Source: Rathayibacter sp. VKM Ac-2879 (lineage in GTDB: Bacteria > Actinomycetota > Actinomycetes > Actinomycetales > Microbacteriaceae). Taken from it: a DNA stretch of 64,000 nt. The DNA lies in contig NZ_JADKSO010000003.1 of the NCBI RefSeq assembly GCF_015351245.1, forward strand, positions 186,001 to 250,000, read 5' to 3'. The notes under the pieces were generated by a model. That model did not search any database, was not told the DNA's origin, and saw nothing but the letters and a program-made list of their open reading frames with translations. This document shows positions 38,866 to 46,746 of the stretch, piece by piece (position 1 is the first letter of the stretch; each line of letters starts with the position of its first letter). A program made the translations under genes and the position numbers.

Positions 38866-40368
38866 TCAGCCGAACGGGTCGGGGGTGAGCGTGTACTTGG
38901 TGTCGAGGTACTCGTGGATGCCCTCGAGGCCGCCTTCGCGCCCGAGCCCGGACTGCTTGACGCCGCCGAACGGAGCAGCTGCGTTGGACACGACGCCGAC
39001 GTTGAGCCCCATCATCCCCGTCGCCAGACGCTCGATCATCCGCTGGCCTCTCGCGAGGTCGCGCGTGAAGACGTACGACACCAAGCCGAACTCCGTGTCG
39101 TTCGCGAGGGCGACGGCGTCATCCTCGTCGCGGAACGTCGTGATCGCCAGCACCGGTCCGAAGATCTCCGTGTGGTGGAGCTCGCTGCCCGTGGGGACGT
39201 CCGTGAGGACCGTCGCCTCGAAGAAGTGCCCGGAGCCCTCGACGATGCCGCCGCCGACGCGGAGCCGCGCACCACGCTCTAGAGCGTCCTCGACGAGCGA
39301 GCGCGCCTTCGCGACGGCGCGGTCGTCGATCAGCGGGCCGACGGAGACTCCCGACTCGCTGCCGCGGCCGAGCGTCAGGGCGCTCACTCTCTCGGTCACC
39401 CGCTGGGCGAACTCCTCGGCGACCGACTCGTGGACGAAGAAACGGTTGGCGGCGGTGCAGGCCTGACCGATGTTACGGAACTTCGCTTGCATCGCCCCCT
39501 CGACCGCGCGCTCGAGATCGGCATCCTCGAACACGAGGAAGGGCGCATTGCCTCCGAGTTCCATCGAGGTGCGCAGCACGTTCTCGGACGCCTGCCGGAG
39601 CAGGGTGCGGCCGACGGGAGTCGAGCCGGTGAAGGACAGCTTCCGCAGTCTCCGGTCGGCGAGGAGAGGCTCCGAGACCGCACCCGCCTGCGAGGTCGTG
39701 ATGACGTTGATCACCCCATCGGGGAGCCCTGCCTCGCCGAGCAGGGCGGCGAAGGCGAGGGTGGTGAGCGGAGTCAACTCGGCCGGTTTCACCACGACGG
39801 TGCAGCCGGCCGCGAGCGCCGGTGCGATCTTGCGGGTGGCCATCGCCAAGGGGAAGTTCCACGGCGTGATGAGGTAGCACGGACCGACCGCGTGCTGCGA
39901 GACGATCATCCGCCCGGTGCCCTCGGGGTTCACCCCGTAGCGACCCGAGATCCGCACCGCCTCCTCGCTGAACCAGCGGAGGAACTCGCCACCGTAGGCG
40001 ACCTCGCCCCGTGCCTCCGCGAGAGGTTTGCCCATCTCGAGGCTCATGAGCAGCGCGAAGTCGTCCTTGCGCTCCTGCAGGAGGTCGAACGCCCGGCGGA
40101 GAATCTCACCCCGAGCGCGAGGCGGTGTCGCGGCCCACTCCTCCCCCGCAGCGACGGCAGCGTCGAGGGCTCGGAGCCCGTCGTCGGGAGTCGCATCGGC
40201 GACCGACGCCAGGACCTTCTCGGTCGACGGGTCCTCCACGTCGAGGACTCGCCCGCCCGATGCATCGACCCACGCCCCGCCGATGAGGAGCTTCGATGGC
40301 ACTCGCGCGAGCAGCGCGATCTCGGCGGCGCTGCGCTCGGCAGAACCACGGACAACGGATTCAGTCAC
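38866..40368 (-). CDS. gabD: NAD(P)-dependent succinate-semialdehyde dehydrogenase
   Basis: 500 residues of the aldehyde dehydrogenase superfamily. ITPWNFPLAMATRKIAPALAAGC, FTGSTPVGRTLLRQASE for cofactor, MELGGNAP with the general base Glu (about residue 270), FRNIGQACTAANRF with the catalytic Cys (about 304), EIFGPVLAITTF and GLNVGVVSNAAAPFGGVKQSGLGREGG all match succinate-semialdehyde dehydrogenases. It oxidises succinate semialdehyde to succinate (GABA degradation). No gabT is in the window. GTG 40368 is the start. TACACT near 40435-40440 is a plausible -10. Confidence 0.92.
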   Translation of the reverse strand: MTESVVRGSAERSAAEIALLARVPSKLLIGGAWVDASGGRVLDVEDPSTEKVLASVADATPDDGLRALDAAVAAGEEWAATPPRARGEILRRAFDLLQERKDDFALLMSLEMGKPLAEARGEVAYGGEFLRWFSEEAVRISGRYGVNPEGTGRMIVSQHAVGPCYLITPWNFPLAMATRKIAPALAAGCTVVVKPAELTPLTTLAFAALLGEAGLPDGVINVITTSQAGAVSEPLLADRRLRKLSFTGSTPVGRTLLRQASENVLRTSMELGGNAPFLVFEDADLERAVEGAMQAKFRNIGQACTAANRFFVHESVAEEFAQRVTERVSALTLGRGSESGVSVGPLIDDRAVAKARSLVEDALERGARLRVGGGIVEGSGHFFEATVLTDVPTGSELHHTEIFGPVLAITTFRDEDDAVALANDTEFGLVSYVFTRDLARGQRMIERLATGMMGLNVGVVSNAAAPFGGVKQSGLGREGGLEGIHEYLDTKYTLTPDPFG

Positions 40369-40524
40369 GGGAGGCAGCCTTCTCTTCGGATCGGAGCGCG
40401 AGAGCCGCGCCAGGAGGAGCTTTTCGTCCTTTCAGTGTAGGCGGCGATTCCGCTCGACCACGAGATGGCCGCGAATCCGTGGACAACTCCGCCACCGTCA
40501 GGCTGGGGAGGGATGATGCCGCGG

Positions 40525-41094
40525 TCAGTGGGAGCGCTCGACCCGGACACCGGCCGCGGCGATCTCGCGCAAGGCCGCCGCGCTGCCCTCCTCCGAGACG
40601 CCGGCGACGAGATCGTCGAGAACGCGCACCGCGATCCCCTCCGACCGCGCATCGAGAGCGGAGGCGCGGACGCAGTAGTCCGTCGCAAGGCCGACCACGT
40701 CGAGCTCGGTCACCCCGAGGCGCACGAGAAGCTCCGGCACCGATTCCCCCTCACTCGTCACTCCTTCGAACGCCGAGTACGAGGGCCGCCCCTGGCCCTT
40801 GCGGATGTGCACATCGACCGCCGCGAGGTCGAGGGCCGAGTGATAGTCGGCGCCGGCCGTACCCGCGACGCAGTGGACCGGCCAGGTGTCGACGAAGTCG
40901 GGCTCGGTGGCGAAGTGACCCCCGTTGTCCGAGTCGCCGTCGTGCCAGTCGCGCGAGGCGAGCACCGTGTCGTACCGGGTGGCGCTCAGGTACGCCGAGA
41001 TGCGCCCGGCGACGGCGTCACCGCCCGCAACGGCGAGCGCTCCCCCCTCGGTGAAGTCGTTCTGCACGTCGACGATGAGGAGAGCCGTGGTCAT
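40525..41094 (-). CDS. pncA: nicotinamidase / isochorismatase-family hydrolase
   Basis: 189 residues. LLIVDVQNDFTEGGAL with catalytic Asp9, HIRKGQG with Lys99, and LATDYCVRA with nucleophile Cys141 form the triad. Metal ligands Asp49, His51 and His60 lie in SRDWHDGDSDNGGHF. This matches PncA, which deamidates nicotinamide to nicotinate for NAD salvage. AAGGA lies upstream of ATG 41094. The start is 15 bp after the dacB stop, suggesting co-transcription. Confidence 0.92.
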   Translation of the reverse strand: MTTALLIVDVQNDFTEGGALAVAGGDAVAGRISAYLSATRYDTVLASRDWHDGDSDNGGHFATEPDFVDTWPVHCVAGTAGADYHSALDLAAVDVHIRKGQGRPSYSAFEGVTSEGESVPELLVRLGVTELDVVGLATDYCVRASALDARSEGIAVRVLDDLVAGVSEEGSAAALREIAAAGVRVERSH

Positions 41095-41109
41095 CGTGGT
41101 CCTTTCAGA

Positions 41110-42525
41110 TCAGGAGTCGGAGAGCGAGCCGCCGCAGCGATAGAACCCCGTCACGAGAGTGTCGATGGCGGTTTTCGCGGAGTCGTCCACCTCGCCCAGA
41201 GCGTAGACCGCGAACGTCAGCGTGGCACCGTCCTGCGCCGAGACCACTCCCGCGAGCGTGTAGCCGGTGTCGATCCACCCTGTCTTCGCGCGGACCGCGC
41301 CAGCTGCCACGGCGTTGTCGCCGGCGAAGCGGTCGGAGTAGGAGAGCGATCCGGTCCGCGCCGAGACGGGGAGCCCGTCCAGCAGCACGCCGAGCGATCC
41401 CTCCCTGGCCTGAACGTGACGCAGCAGCTCGGTGAAGAAGGAGGGCGTGATCGCATTGTCGTCGCTCAAGCCCGAGCCGTCGACGACGGTGACGCCGCTG
41501 GTGTCGACTCCATACCCGGAGAGGCCCCGCACCATCCCCGCCTGCTCGGCGGCGAACGTGTTCCCGGCGCCAGTGCGGATGGCCACGAGCCGGGCGAGCA
41601 TCTCGGCGATGGCGTTGTCCGAGACGAGCAGCATCTGCTGCACCAGGGCCGCGACAGGAGCCGACTCGACGGTACCCAACACCGCGGATCCCGCCGGAGC
41701 GGTGCCGCGCACGACGTCGACGGGACCGGACAACTCGTCGGCGAACGCCTCTCCCGCCCGCCCGATCGGGTCCGTTCCGCGCTCGGAGGTGGGACGCGTC
41801 GGGTCCTCGCGGTCACCGTCGACCTGGAGAGCCGTGATCTCGGGCATGTAGCCGTCTGTCTGCTCCTTGCGGTTCCAGCTCGGCTGCCAGGTCTCGCCCG
41901 CGTACAGCGATCCGTCGAGCACCACCGAGGTGATCGGGGTGCCCGCCGTCCCGGCGTCGGTCTCCCAGGCGCTCTCGACCTGCGCGGCGAGGTCGTCCAG
42001 GTGCGCCGCGCCCGCGTAGCTCGACTCCTGGCCGCTCGGGAGACGACTGAGAGTGAGGTCGCCGCCGCCGACCAGGACGATGCTCCCGGGTGTCTCGCCG
42101 CGCACGACCGTGGTCGGGATCCGTGTCTCCGGCCCCAGTACGGCGAGGGCCGCGGCGGCCGTCAGCACTTTCAGGGCGGAGGCGGTGCGCGAGGCGGTGG
42201 TTCCGCCGCGGTCGAAGAGCACCTCACCGCTCGTGGCGTCCACCACCCGCGCCTGCATCGATCCCAGGCGGGGATCCGCAGCGAGCTCGGCGACGGAGCA
42301 CGTGCGCACGGGCCGCGGAGTCTCGTCAGCGGCGGGCCGGTCGGTGGCGGTCGGCTCCTGAGGCGGGGTGGCCGTGGGGGACGGGGATCCGATCGAGACC
42401 GGCTCGGAGTCGCGGCCGAGTGTCGATCCGATGGCGAAGGCGCCGGCTCCGAGGGTGAGCGCCCCGACCACGAGAGCCGAGACGATCGCCGCGAGCCGGA
42501 GCCGAGGGGAAGGGGTCGCGGTCAT
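41110..42525 (-). CDS. dacB: D-alanyl-D-alanine carboxypeptidase/endopeptidase (PBP4, S13)
   Basis: 471 residues. RLRLAAIVSALVVGALTLGA is a signal or N-terminal anchor. The penicillin-binding motifs are SALK (Ser116, Lys119 in RTASALKVLTAA), SDN (Ser302 in LLVSDNAIAEML) and KTG (Lys414 in RAKTGWIDTGYTLAG). The large insert between SxxK and SxN is typical of S13/PBP4 proteins. It trims D-Ala from or hydrolyses wall cross-links outside the membrane. Start ATG 42525 is preferred over ATG 42546 because TACCAT (42533-42538) lies 7 nt upstream: a leaderless mRNA. Confidence 0.93.
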   Translation of the reverse strand: MTATPSPRLRLAAIVSALVVGALTLGAGAFAIGSTLGRDSEPVSIGSPSPTATPPQEPTATDRPAADETPRPVRTCSVAELAADPRLGSMQARVVDATSGEVLFDRGGTTASRTASALKVLTAAAALAVLGPETRIPTTVVRGETPGSIVLVGGGDLTLSRLPSGQESSYAGAAHLDDLAAQVESAWETDAGTAGTPITSVVLDGSLYAGETWQPSWNRKEQTDGYMPEITALQVDGDREDPTRPTSERGTDPIGRAGEAFADELSGPVDVVRGTAPAGSAVLGTVESAPVAALVQQMLLVSDNAIAEMLARLVAIRTGAGNTFAAEQAGMVRGLSGYGVDTSGVTVVDGSGLSDDNAITPSFFTELLRHVQAREGSLGVLLDGLPVSARTGSLSYSDRFAGDNAVAAGAVRAKTGWIDTGYTLAGVVSAQDGATLTFAVYALGEVDDSAKTAIDTLVTGFYRCGGSLSDS

Positions 42526-42532
42526 CCGGGCC

Positions 42533-42538
42533 ATGGTA
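42533..42538 (-). promoter_or_regulatory. -10 box of dacB (leaderless)
   Basis: TACCAT on the minus strand, 7 nt before ATG 42525, decides between the in-frame ATGs. Confidence 0.5.
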
Positions 42539-42585
42539 ATCGCCACAGACGTGGGCTGGCTGGACGGTGCAGAGCTTCGCGGGAC

Positions 42586-42639
42586 GAGTCTGTGGATGAC
42601 GACAAGTCTGTGGAAGACAGGGAGTCTGTGGAAGACAGG
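42586..42639 (+). repeat. three tandem 18-bp repeats next to tRNA-Thr
   Basis: Three units, 42586-42603, 42604-42621 and 42622-42639, share GTCTGTGGAxGAC; the last two differ by one base. The array ends 2 bp from the 3' end of tRNA-Thr (which is on the minus strand), between the tRNA and the dacB promoter. On the minus strand each unit contains TTCCACAGAC or ATCCACAGAC. Confidence 0.85.
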
Positions 42640-42641
42640 GA

Positions 42642-42713
42642 GCCGCCTGTGGGAATCGAACCCACGACCTTCTCATTACGAGTGAGACGCTCTGCCGACT
42701 GAGCTAAGGCGGC
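42642..42713 (-). tRNA. tRNA-Thr (anticodon CGT)
   Basis: 72 nt on the minus strand. Acceptor GCCGCCT/AGGCGGC, D-arm GCTC...GAGC, anticodon stem TCTCA/TGAGA around CTCGTAA with anticodon CGT, T-arm GTGGG-TTCGATT-CCCAC. CCA is not encoded. It reads the codon ACG. Confidence 0.97.
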
Positions 42714-42794
42714 GTGACGCAGAGCCTCGGCCCCGGACACGAGTACACAGCATAGCCTGCTCGCCGGCCCGGCCGTGAATCGTCGACGGCGACC

Positions 42795-43406
42795 TCAGCG
42801 GAGGACGGTGCGCAGTTCGTCGAACGAGCTGGCCATGCGTCCGGCGAGCGCTTCCCGACCGTCGTGGTCGACCCAGGCCGCCCAGGCGTGCCGCACGGCG
42901 GCGAGCCCGAGGAGCGTGAGCATCCGCGCCCGACTGCGCACCTCCTCGGGAGAGTCGGCACCGCGTGCGAGCCTCTCGACGACGAGCCCTTCGATCGCGA
43001 GCTCGAACTCGCGCATCCCCGCGATCTTGAGCCCGACGAGGTGCGGATGCTCGCGGAACAGCGCCCGCCGGAGGACATGCAGTTCGTGGTCCTGTTCGAG
43101 CGGCTCCTCCATCGCGGCGACGAACACCTTCTGGAGGTCGTCGAGTACGGCCCCGGTCCCGCAGAGGAACGCCGTAGCGGTCTCATCCCCGATCACGGGA
43201 AGACCGCCGACGAGCGCGTCCTCCTTCGAGGCGAAGTAGTTGAAGAACGTGCGCGTCGAGACGTCGGCCTCGCGCGACACGTCCTCGATCGTGACGCGCT
43301 CCGGGCCACGCTCGCTCGCGAGGCGCAACACGGCGATCTCGATCGCCCTCCGCGTCGCGATGCGCTTGCGTTCGCGCAGTCCCGGCCGCTCCCGCTCGCT
43401 CAACAC
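42795..43406 (-). CDS. TetR/AcrR-family transcriptional regulator
   Basis: 203 residues. The N-terminal helix-turn-helix is clear: RRAIEIAVLRLASERGPERVTIEDVSREADVSTRTFFNYFASKEDAL. The C-terminal ligand domain (about 85-203) is mostly helical; the ligand is unknown. GTG 43406 has GAAGGA 6 nt upstream; TTG 43403 is alternative. Its start overlaps the stop of the S33 hydrolase gene, so it is the last gene of the topA-tmk-holB-hydrolase run. Confidence 0.9.
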   Translation of the reverse strand: MLSERERPGLRERKRIATRRAIEIAVLRLASERGPERVTIEDVSREADVSTRTFFNYFASKEDALVGGLPVIGDETATAFLCGTGAVLDDLQKVFVAAMEEPLEQDHELHVLRRALFREHPHLVGLKIAGMREFELAIEGLVVERLARGADSPEEVRSRARMLTLLGLAAVRHAWAAWVDHDGREALAGRMASSFDELRTVLR

Positions 43407-44923
43407 TGCGGGTCCTTCGCAGGCACGGTGCCCTCGAGAAGGTAGGCGTCGACCGCGTCGTTCACGCACGAGTTCGATTTGTTGTAAGCGGTGTGCCCCT
43501 CGCCCGTGTAGGTCACGAGGTGCCCCGCCTCGAGCTCGCCGGCCAACGCCTGCGCCCAGACGTAGGGGGTCGCGGGGTCGTTCGTCGTGCCGACGACGAG
43601 GATCGGGGCGGAGCCCGCGGCCGTGATCGGCGCCCGCGTGCCCGTGAAGGCGACCGGCCAACGGCCGCAGAGGATGTCGCCGTACGCCATGTAGCGGCCG
43701 ATGGTCGGTGCCGCGGCGACGAGCGCGGTCTCGTTGGCCCGCATGGCGACAGGGTCGGCGTCGTAGGAGTAGTCGACGCAGTTGATCGCGAGGAACGCCT
43801 CGGTGGTGTTCTCGGGATAGCTGCCGTCGGAGGTTCGACCGTTGTAGGCGTCCGCGTACTGAAACGCGAGATCGGCGCTGCCGCGGCGGACGTCCGTGAG
43901 CATCTCGCTGAGGTTCTTCCCGCCCTCGGCGCTGTAGAGCGGGTAGACGATGGCGGTGACGAGCGTGTTCGCGCCGAGTTCCCGGCCGTCGTTCGCGCGA
44001 ATCGGGGACACGTCGACGCGGTCGAGCAGGGCGCGCACGTCTGCCATCGCGCTGTCGACCGAACCGGTGAACGGGCAGCCGGCGGAGCCGAGACAGTCGG
44101 CGAGGTACGTCCGCAAGGCGCTCTCGAACCCCTTCGCCTGCTCGAGCACCACGTCGGAGGAGCTCGCGGCGGGATCGATGGCGCCGTCGAGCACGAGACG
44201 TCCCACACGATCGGGGAAGAGTCCGGCGTAGGTGGCGCCGAGGAACGTGCCGTATGAGTAGCCGAGGTAGCTCAGTGTCTGATCGCCGAGGGCCGCACGC
44301 ACGACGTCGAGGTCTCGGGCCGCGCTCGTCGTGCCGAGCTGGGCGAGGAGCGGCCCGCTGCGCTGCTCGCATCCCGCCGCGAAGGCGTCGGCGGAGGCGG
44401 TCTGCGCCTGGATCCATGCGTCGCTTCCGCGTGTGCCCGGCGTGATGTCGTACAGATACGAATCGAGTGCCGCCGAGTCGAGGCACGAGACGGCGGTGGA
44501 GGCTCCGACGCCTCGAGGATCGAATCCGACGATGTCGTAGCGCGCGGCGAGCGCGGAGTCCACGGCGTATCCGACGCTCGTACGGATGAAGTCGACTCCG
44601 GAGGCGCCGGGGCCGCCCGGGTTCACGAGGAGCGAGCCGAGCGGATGGCCGTCCGTGGCCGGTCGGCGGAGGAGGGCGATGGTGGCGGTCGCACCGCCGG
44701 GGTCGTTCCAGTCGAGGGGAACGGTGGCGTCGGCGCAGAGGGCCTCATCGCCGCAGTCGTCCCAGACGAGCACTTGCGAGTAGTACGGCGCGAGTTCGGC
44801 GTCGACCGACTGCGGCGCGGGGGTGGAGGTTCGGTTCACCGTCGGCCCGGGCGCGAGACAGGCGCTCAACAGCGATGCGGCGGCAGCGAGGACGGCGAGC
44901 GACCACCAGCGACGCGCGCGCAT
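43400..44923 (-). CDS. secreted alpha/beta hydrolase lipoprotein (S33/TAP-like)
   Basis: 507 residues. WWSLAVLAAAASLLSACLAPG ends in a lipobox, so a lipid-anchored extracellular protein is likely. LLVNPGGPGASGVDF is the oxyanion region, LGYSYGTFLGATYAGLFPD holds the nucleophile Ser (GYSYG), VVGTTNDPATPY the acid Asp, and YTGEGHTAYN the His. This is the tripeptidyl-aminopeptidase (SlpD/SlpE-like) group of actinobacteria, with a TAP-like C-terminal domain. ATG 44923 overlaps the holB stop (TGATG); GTG 44926 is also in frame. Peptide substrates are inferred from the family. Confidence 0.9.
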   Translation of the reverse strand: MRARRWWSLAVLAAAASLLSACLAPGPTVNRTSTPAPQSVDAELAPYYSQVLVWDDCGDEALCADATVPLDWNDPGGATATIALLRRPATDGHPLGSLLVNPGGPGASGVDFIRTSVGYAVDSALAARYDIVGFDPRGVGASTAVSCLDSAALDSYLYDITPGTRGSDAWIQAQTASADAFAAGCEQRSGPLLAQLGTTSAARDLDVVRAALGDQTLSYLGYSYGTFLGATYAGLFPDRVGRLVLDGAIDPAASSSDVVLEQAKGFESALRTYLADCLGSAGCPFTGSVDSAMADVRALLDRVDVSPIRANDGRELGANTLVTAIVYPLYSAEGGKNLSEMLTDVRRGSADLAFQYADAYNGRTSDGSYPENTTEAFLAINCVDYSYDADPVAMRANETALVAAAPTIGRYMAYGDILCGRWPVAFTGTRAPITAAGSAPILVVGTTNDPATPYVWAQALAGELEAGHLVTYTGEGHTAYNKSNSCVNDAVDAYLLEGTVPAKDPQC

Positions 44924-46089
44924 CACGCCGCCACCGCTCGGCGGGCGGCGGTCACGAGCATTGCTTCGAGCGCCAGGACCGGGGACACGTTGGCGTCGAT
45001 CCGCTCGCGCGCGGTCGTGATGGCATCGAGGACCGCGAGGGTCTTCTCGGGCGACGTGGAGCGGGCGAGCGCTGTCATCTCGACACGCACCTCCTCGTTG
45101 ATCACCCCGCCCGGCGCTCCGAGCTGGAGGCGCACCACGTCGCGGTAGAGCGACAGCAGGTCGACGAGGATGCGGTCGAGGCCGTCGCGCAGGCTGCGGG
45201 TGGCACGCCGCTTCTGGTCTTCTTCGAGGGCGCGCAACTGTGAGCGGAGCTGGGCGGGCACCGTGCCGCCGGGCTCGACGCCGAGGGACCGCAGCGCCTG
45301 CTGTCGTTCGGCGTCGTCGCGTTCGAGGGTGATCGCCTTCGCGTCGTCGGTCGCGACCTCGATCAGGCGTGCCGCTCCGAGGACGGCATCGGAGACCCCG
45401 CGGAGGTGGAGGGCGATGTGGAGCGTCTCGGCGCGCCGCTCGCGGGCGTTCGCATCGGTTGCAAGCCGATGCGCCATGCCGATGTGGCTTTGCGCCTGGC
45501 GGGCGGCACGTTCCGCCGTCGCCGCGTCGACTCCGTCGCGACGCTGAAGCAGGCCCGCGACGTCGTCGATGCTCGGTACCCGGAGACGCACCGAGCGCAC
45601 GCGCGAGCGAATCGTCGGCAAGAGGTCGGCTTCGCTCGGCGCGCAGAGAATCCAGACCGTGCGCTCCGGCGGCTCCTCGAGTGCCTTGAGCAGCACGTTG
45701 GAGGTTCGCTCGCTCATCCTGTCGGCGTCTTCGATGATCATGACGCGATAGCGCGACACCGACGGTGAGTACTGGGAGCTCGCGACGAGCCGACGGACCT
45801 CGTCGATCGTGATGACGACGCGCTCGGTCGTGAGGACGGCGAGGTCGGGGTGCGACCGCGCCGCGACCTGGCGGCAGTCCGGACACTCCCCGCAGCCGCC
45901 GCGCCGACAGAGCAGGGCGGAGGCGAACGCGTAGGCGAGGTTCGACCGGCCCGAGCCGGGAGGACCGGTGAGCAGCCAGGAGTGCGTCATGGAGCCCGAT
46001 TCGGCTCCGCGCTCGTCGCGTGGCGTCGAGGCGTCCTGCAGGGCGCCGATGGCGTGCTCCTGCCCGACGAGTTGGCTCCAGACGGTCAT
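44923..46089 (-). CDS. holB: DNA polymerase III subunit delta'
   Basis: 388 residues. LVGQEHAIGAL at the start, LLTGPPGSGRSNLAYAFASALLC in the P-loop position, then a zinc module CRRGGCGECPDC, VVITIDEVRRLV, RVMIIEDADRMSERTSNVLLKALEEPPE and IRSRVRSVRLRVP are typical clamp-loader motifs. The P-loop has Arg where ATP-binding subunits have Lys, as expected for the non-hydrolysing delta' subunit. It loads the sliding clamp with DnaX and delta. It is 9 bp from the tmk stop in a conserved actinobacterial order. Confidence 0.94.
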   Translation of the reverse strand: MTVWSQLVGQEHAIGALQDASTPRDERGAESGSMTHSWLLTGPPGSGRSNLAYAFASALLCRRGGCGECPDCRQVAARSHPDLAVLTTERVVITIDEVRRLVASSQYSPSVSRYRVMIIEDADRMSERTSNVLLKALEEPPERTVWILCAPSEADLLPTIRSRVRSVRLRVPSIDDVAGLLQRRDGVDAATAERAARQAQSHIGMAHRLATDANARERRAETLHIALHLRGVSDAVLGAARLIEVATDDAKAITLERDDAERQQALRSLGVEPGGTVPAQLRSQLRALEEDQKRRATRSLRDGLDRILVDLLSLYRDVVRLQLGAPGGVINEEVRVEMTALARSTSPEKTLAVLDAITTARERIDANVSPVLALEAMLVTAARRAVAA

Positions 46090-46098
46090 GAGTCCACG

Positions 46099-46746
46099 CT
46101 AGCCGCGACCACCGACAGGGCGTCCGTGATCGAGCAGCTCCGCGACACGCGCGCGGATCGCCGTCGCGATGTCGTCGATCGCCGCGCTCGCATCGAGGAC
46201 GAGTACGCGTTCCTGATCCTCCGCGGCGATCTGGAGGAACCCGGCACGCACGCGCTCGTGGAACTCGGCCTTCTCGGCTTCGAGTCGGTCGAAGCGCTTC
46301 TGGGCGGCGACGAGCCGCGACCGCGCGGCAGTCGGATCGAGGTCGAGGAGAACCGTGAGGTCTGGCCGCAGCTCGTGCGTCGCCCACTCCGAGAGGGTGC
46401 GAACCTCCGCAGCATCGAGGACGCGGCCGGCGCCCTGGTAGGCGACGGAGGAGTCGATGTAGCGATCCTGGATCACGACCTCGCCGCGTTCGAGCGCGGG
46501 GCGCACGAGCGTCCCGATGTGCTGGGCGCGGTCCGCGGCGTAGAGGAGCGCCTCCGCCCGGGGATCGACCTCGCCCCGATGGTGGAGGACGATCTCCCGG
46601 ATCTGCACCCCTACTTCCGTCCCGCCGGGCTCGCGGGTGCGGAGGACGCGCTCACCGCGGCCGACGAGCCACTCCTCGAGGAGCTGCGCCTGCGTCGTCT
46701 TGCCGGCGCCGTCGCCTCCCTCGAGGGTGACGAAGAGCCCGGTCAC
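46099..46746 (-). CDS. tmk: thymidylate kinase
   Basis: 215 residues. LFVTLEGGDGAGKTTQAQLLEEWL is the P-loop, TREPGGTEVGVQIR the DRx-like motif, and VIQDRYIDSSVAYQGAGR the substrate-binding region. It phosphorylates dTMP to dTDP. GTG 46746 overlaps the topA stop by 4 nt (GTGA). Confidence 0.96.
   Translation of the reverse strand: MTGLFVTLEGGDGAGKTTQAQLLEEWLVGRGERVLRTREPGGTEVGVQIREIVLHHRGEVDPRAEALLYAADRAQHIGTLVRPALERGEVVIQDRYIDSSVAYQGAGRVLDAAEVRTLSEWATHELRPDLTVLLDLDPTAARSRLVAAQKRFDRLEAEKAEFHERVRAGFLQIAAEDQERVLVLDASAAIDDIATAIRARVAELLDHGRPVGGRG

Noticed and set aside
42586-42639. DnaA boxes in the 18-bp repeats
   Set aside because: TCTTCCACAG and GTCATCCACAG resemble the DnaA box but differ from the actinobacterial consensus TTGTCCACA at key positions, and no dnaA or origin genes are nearby.
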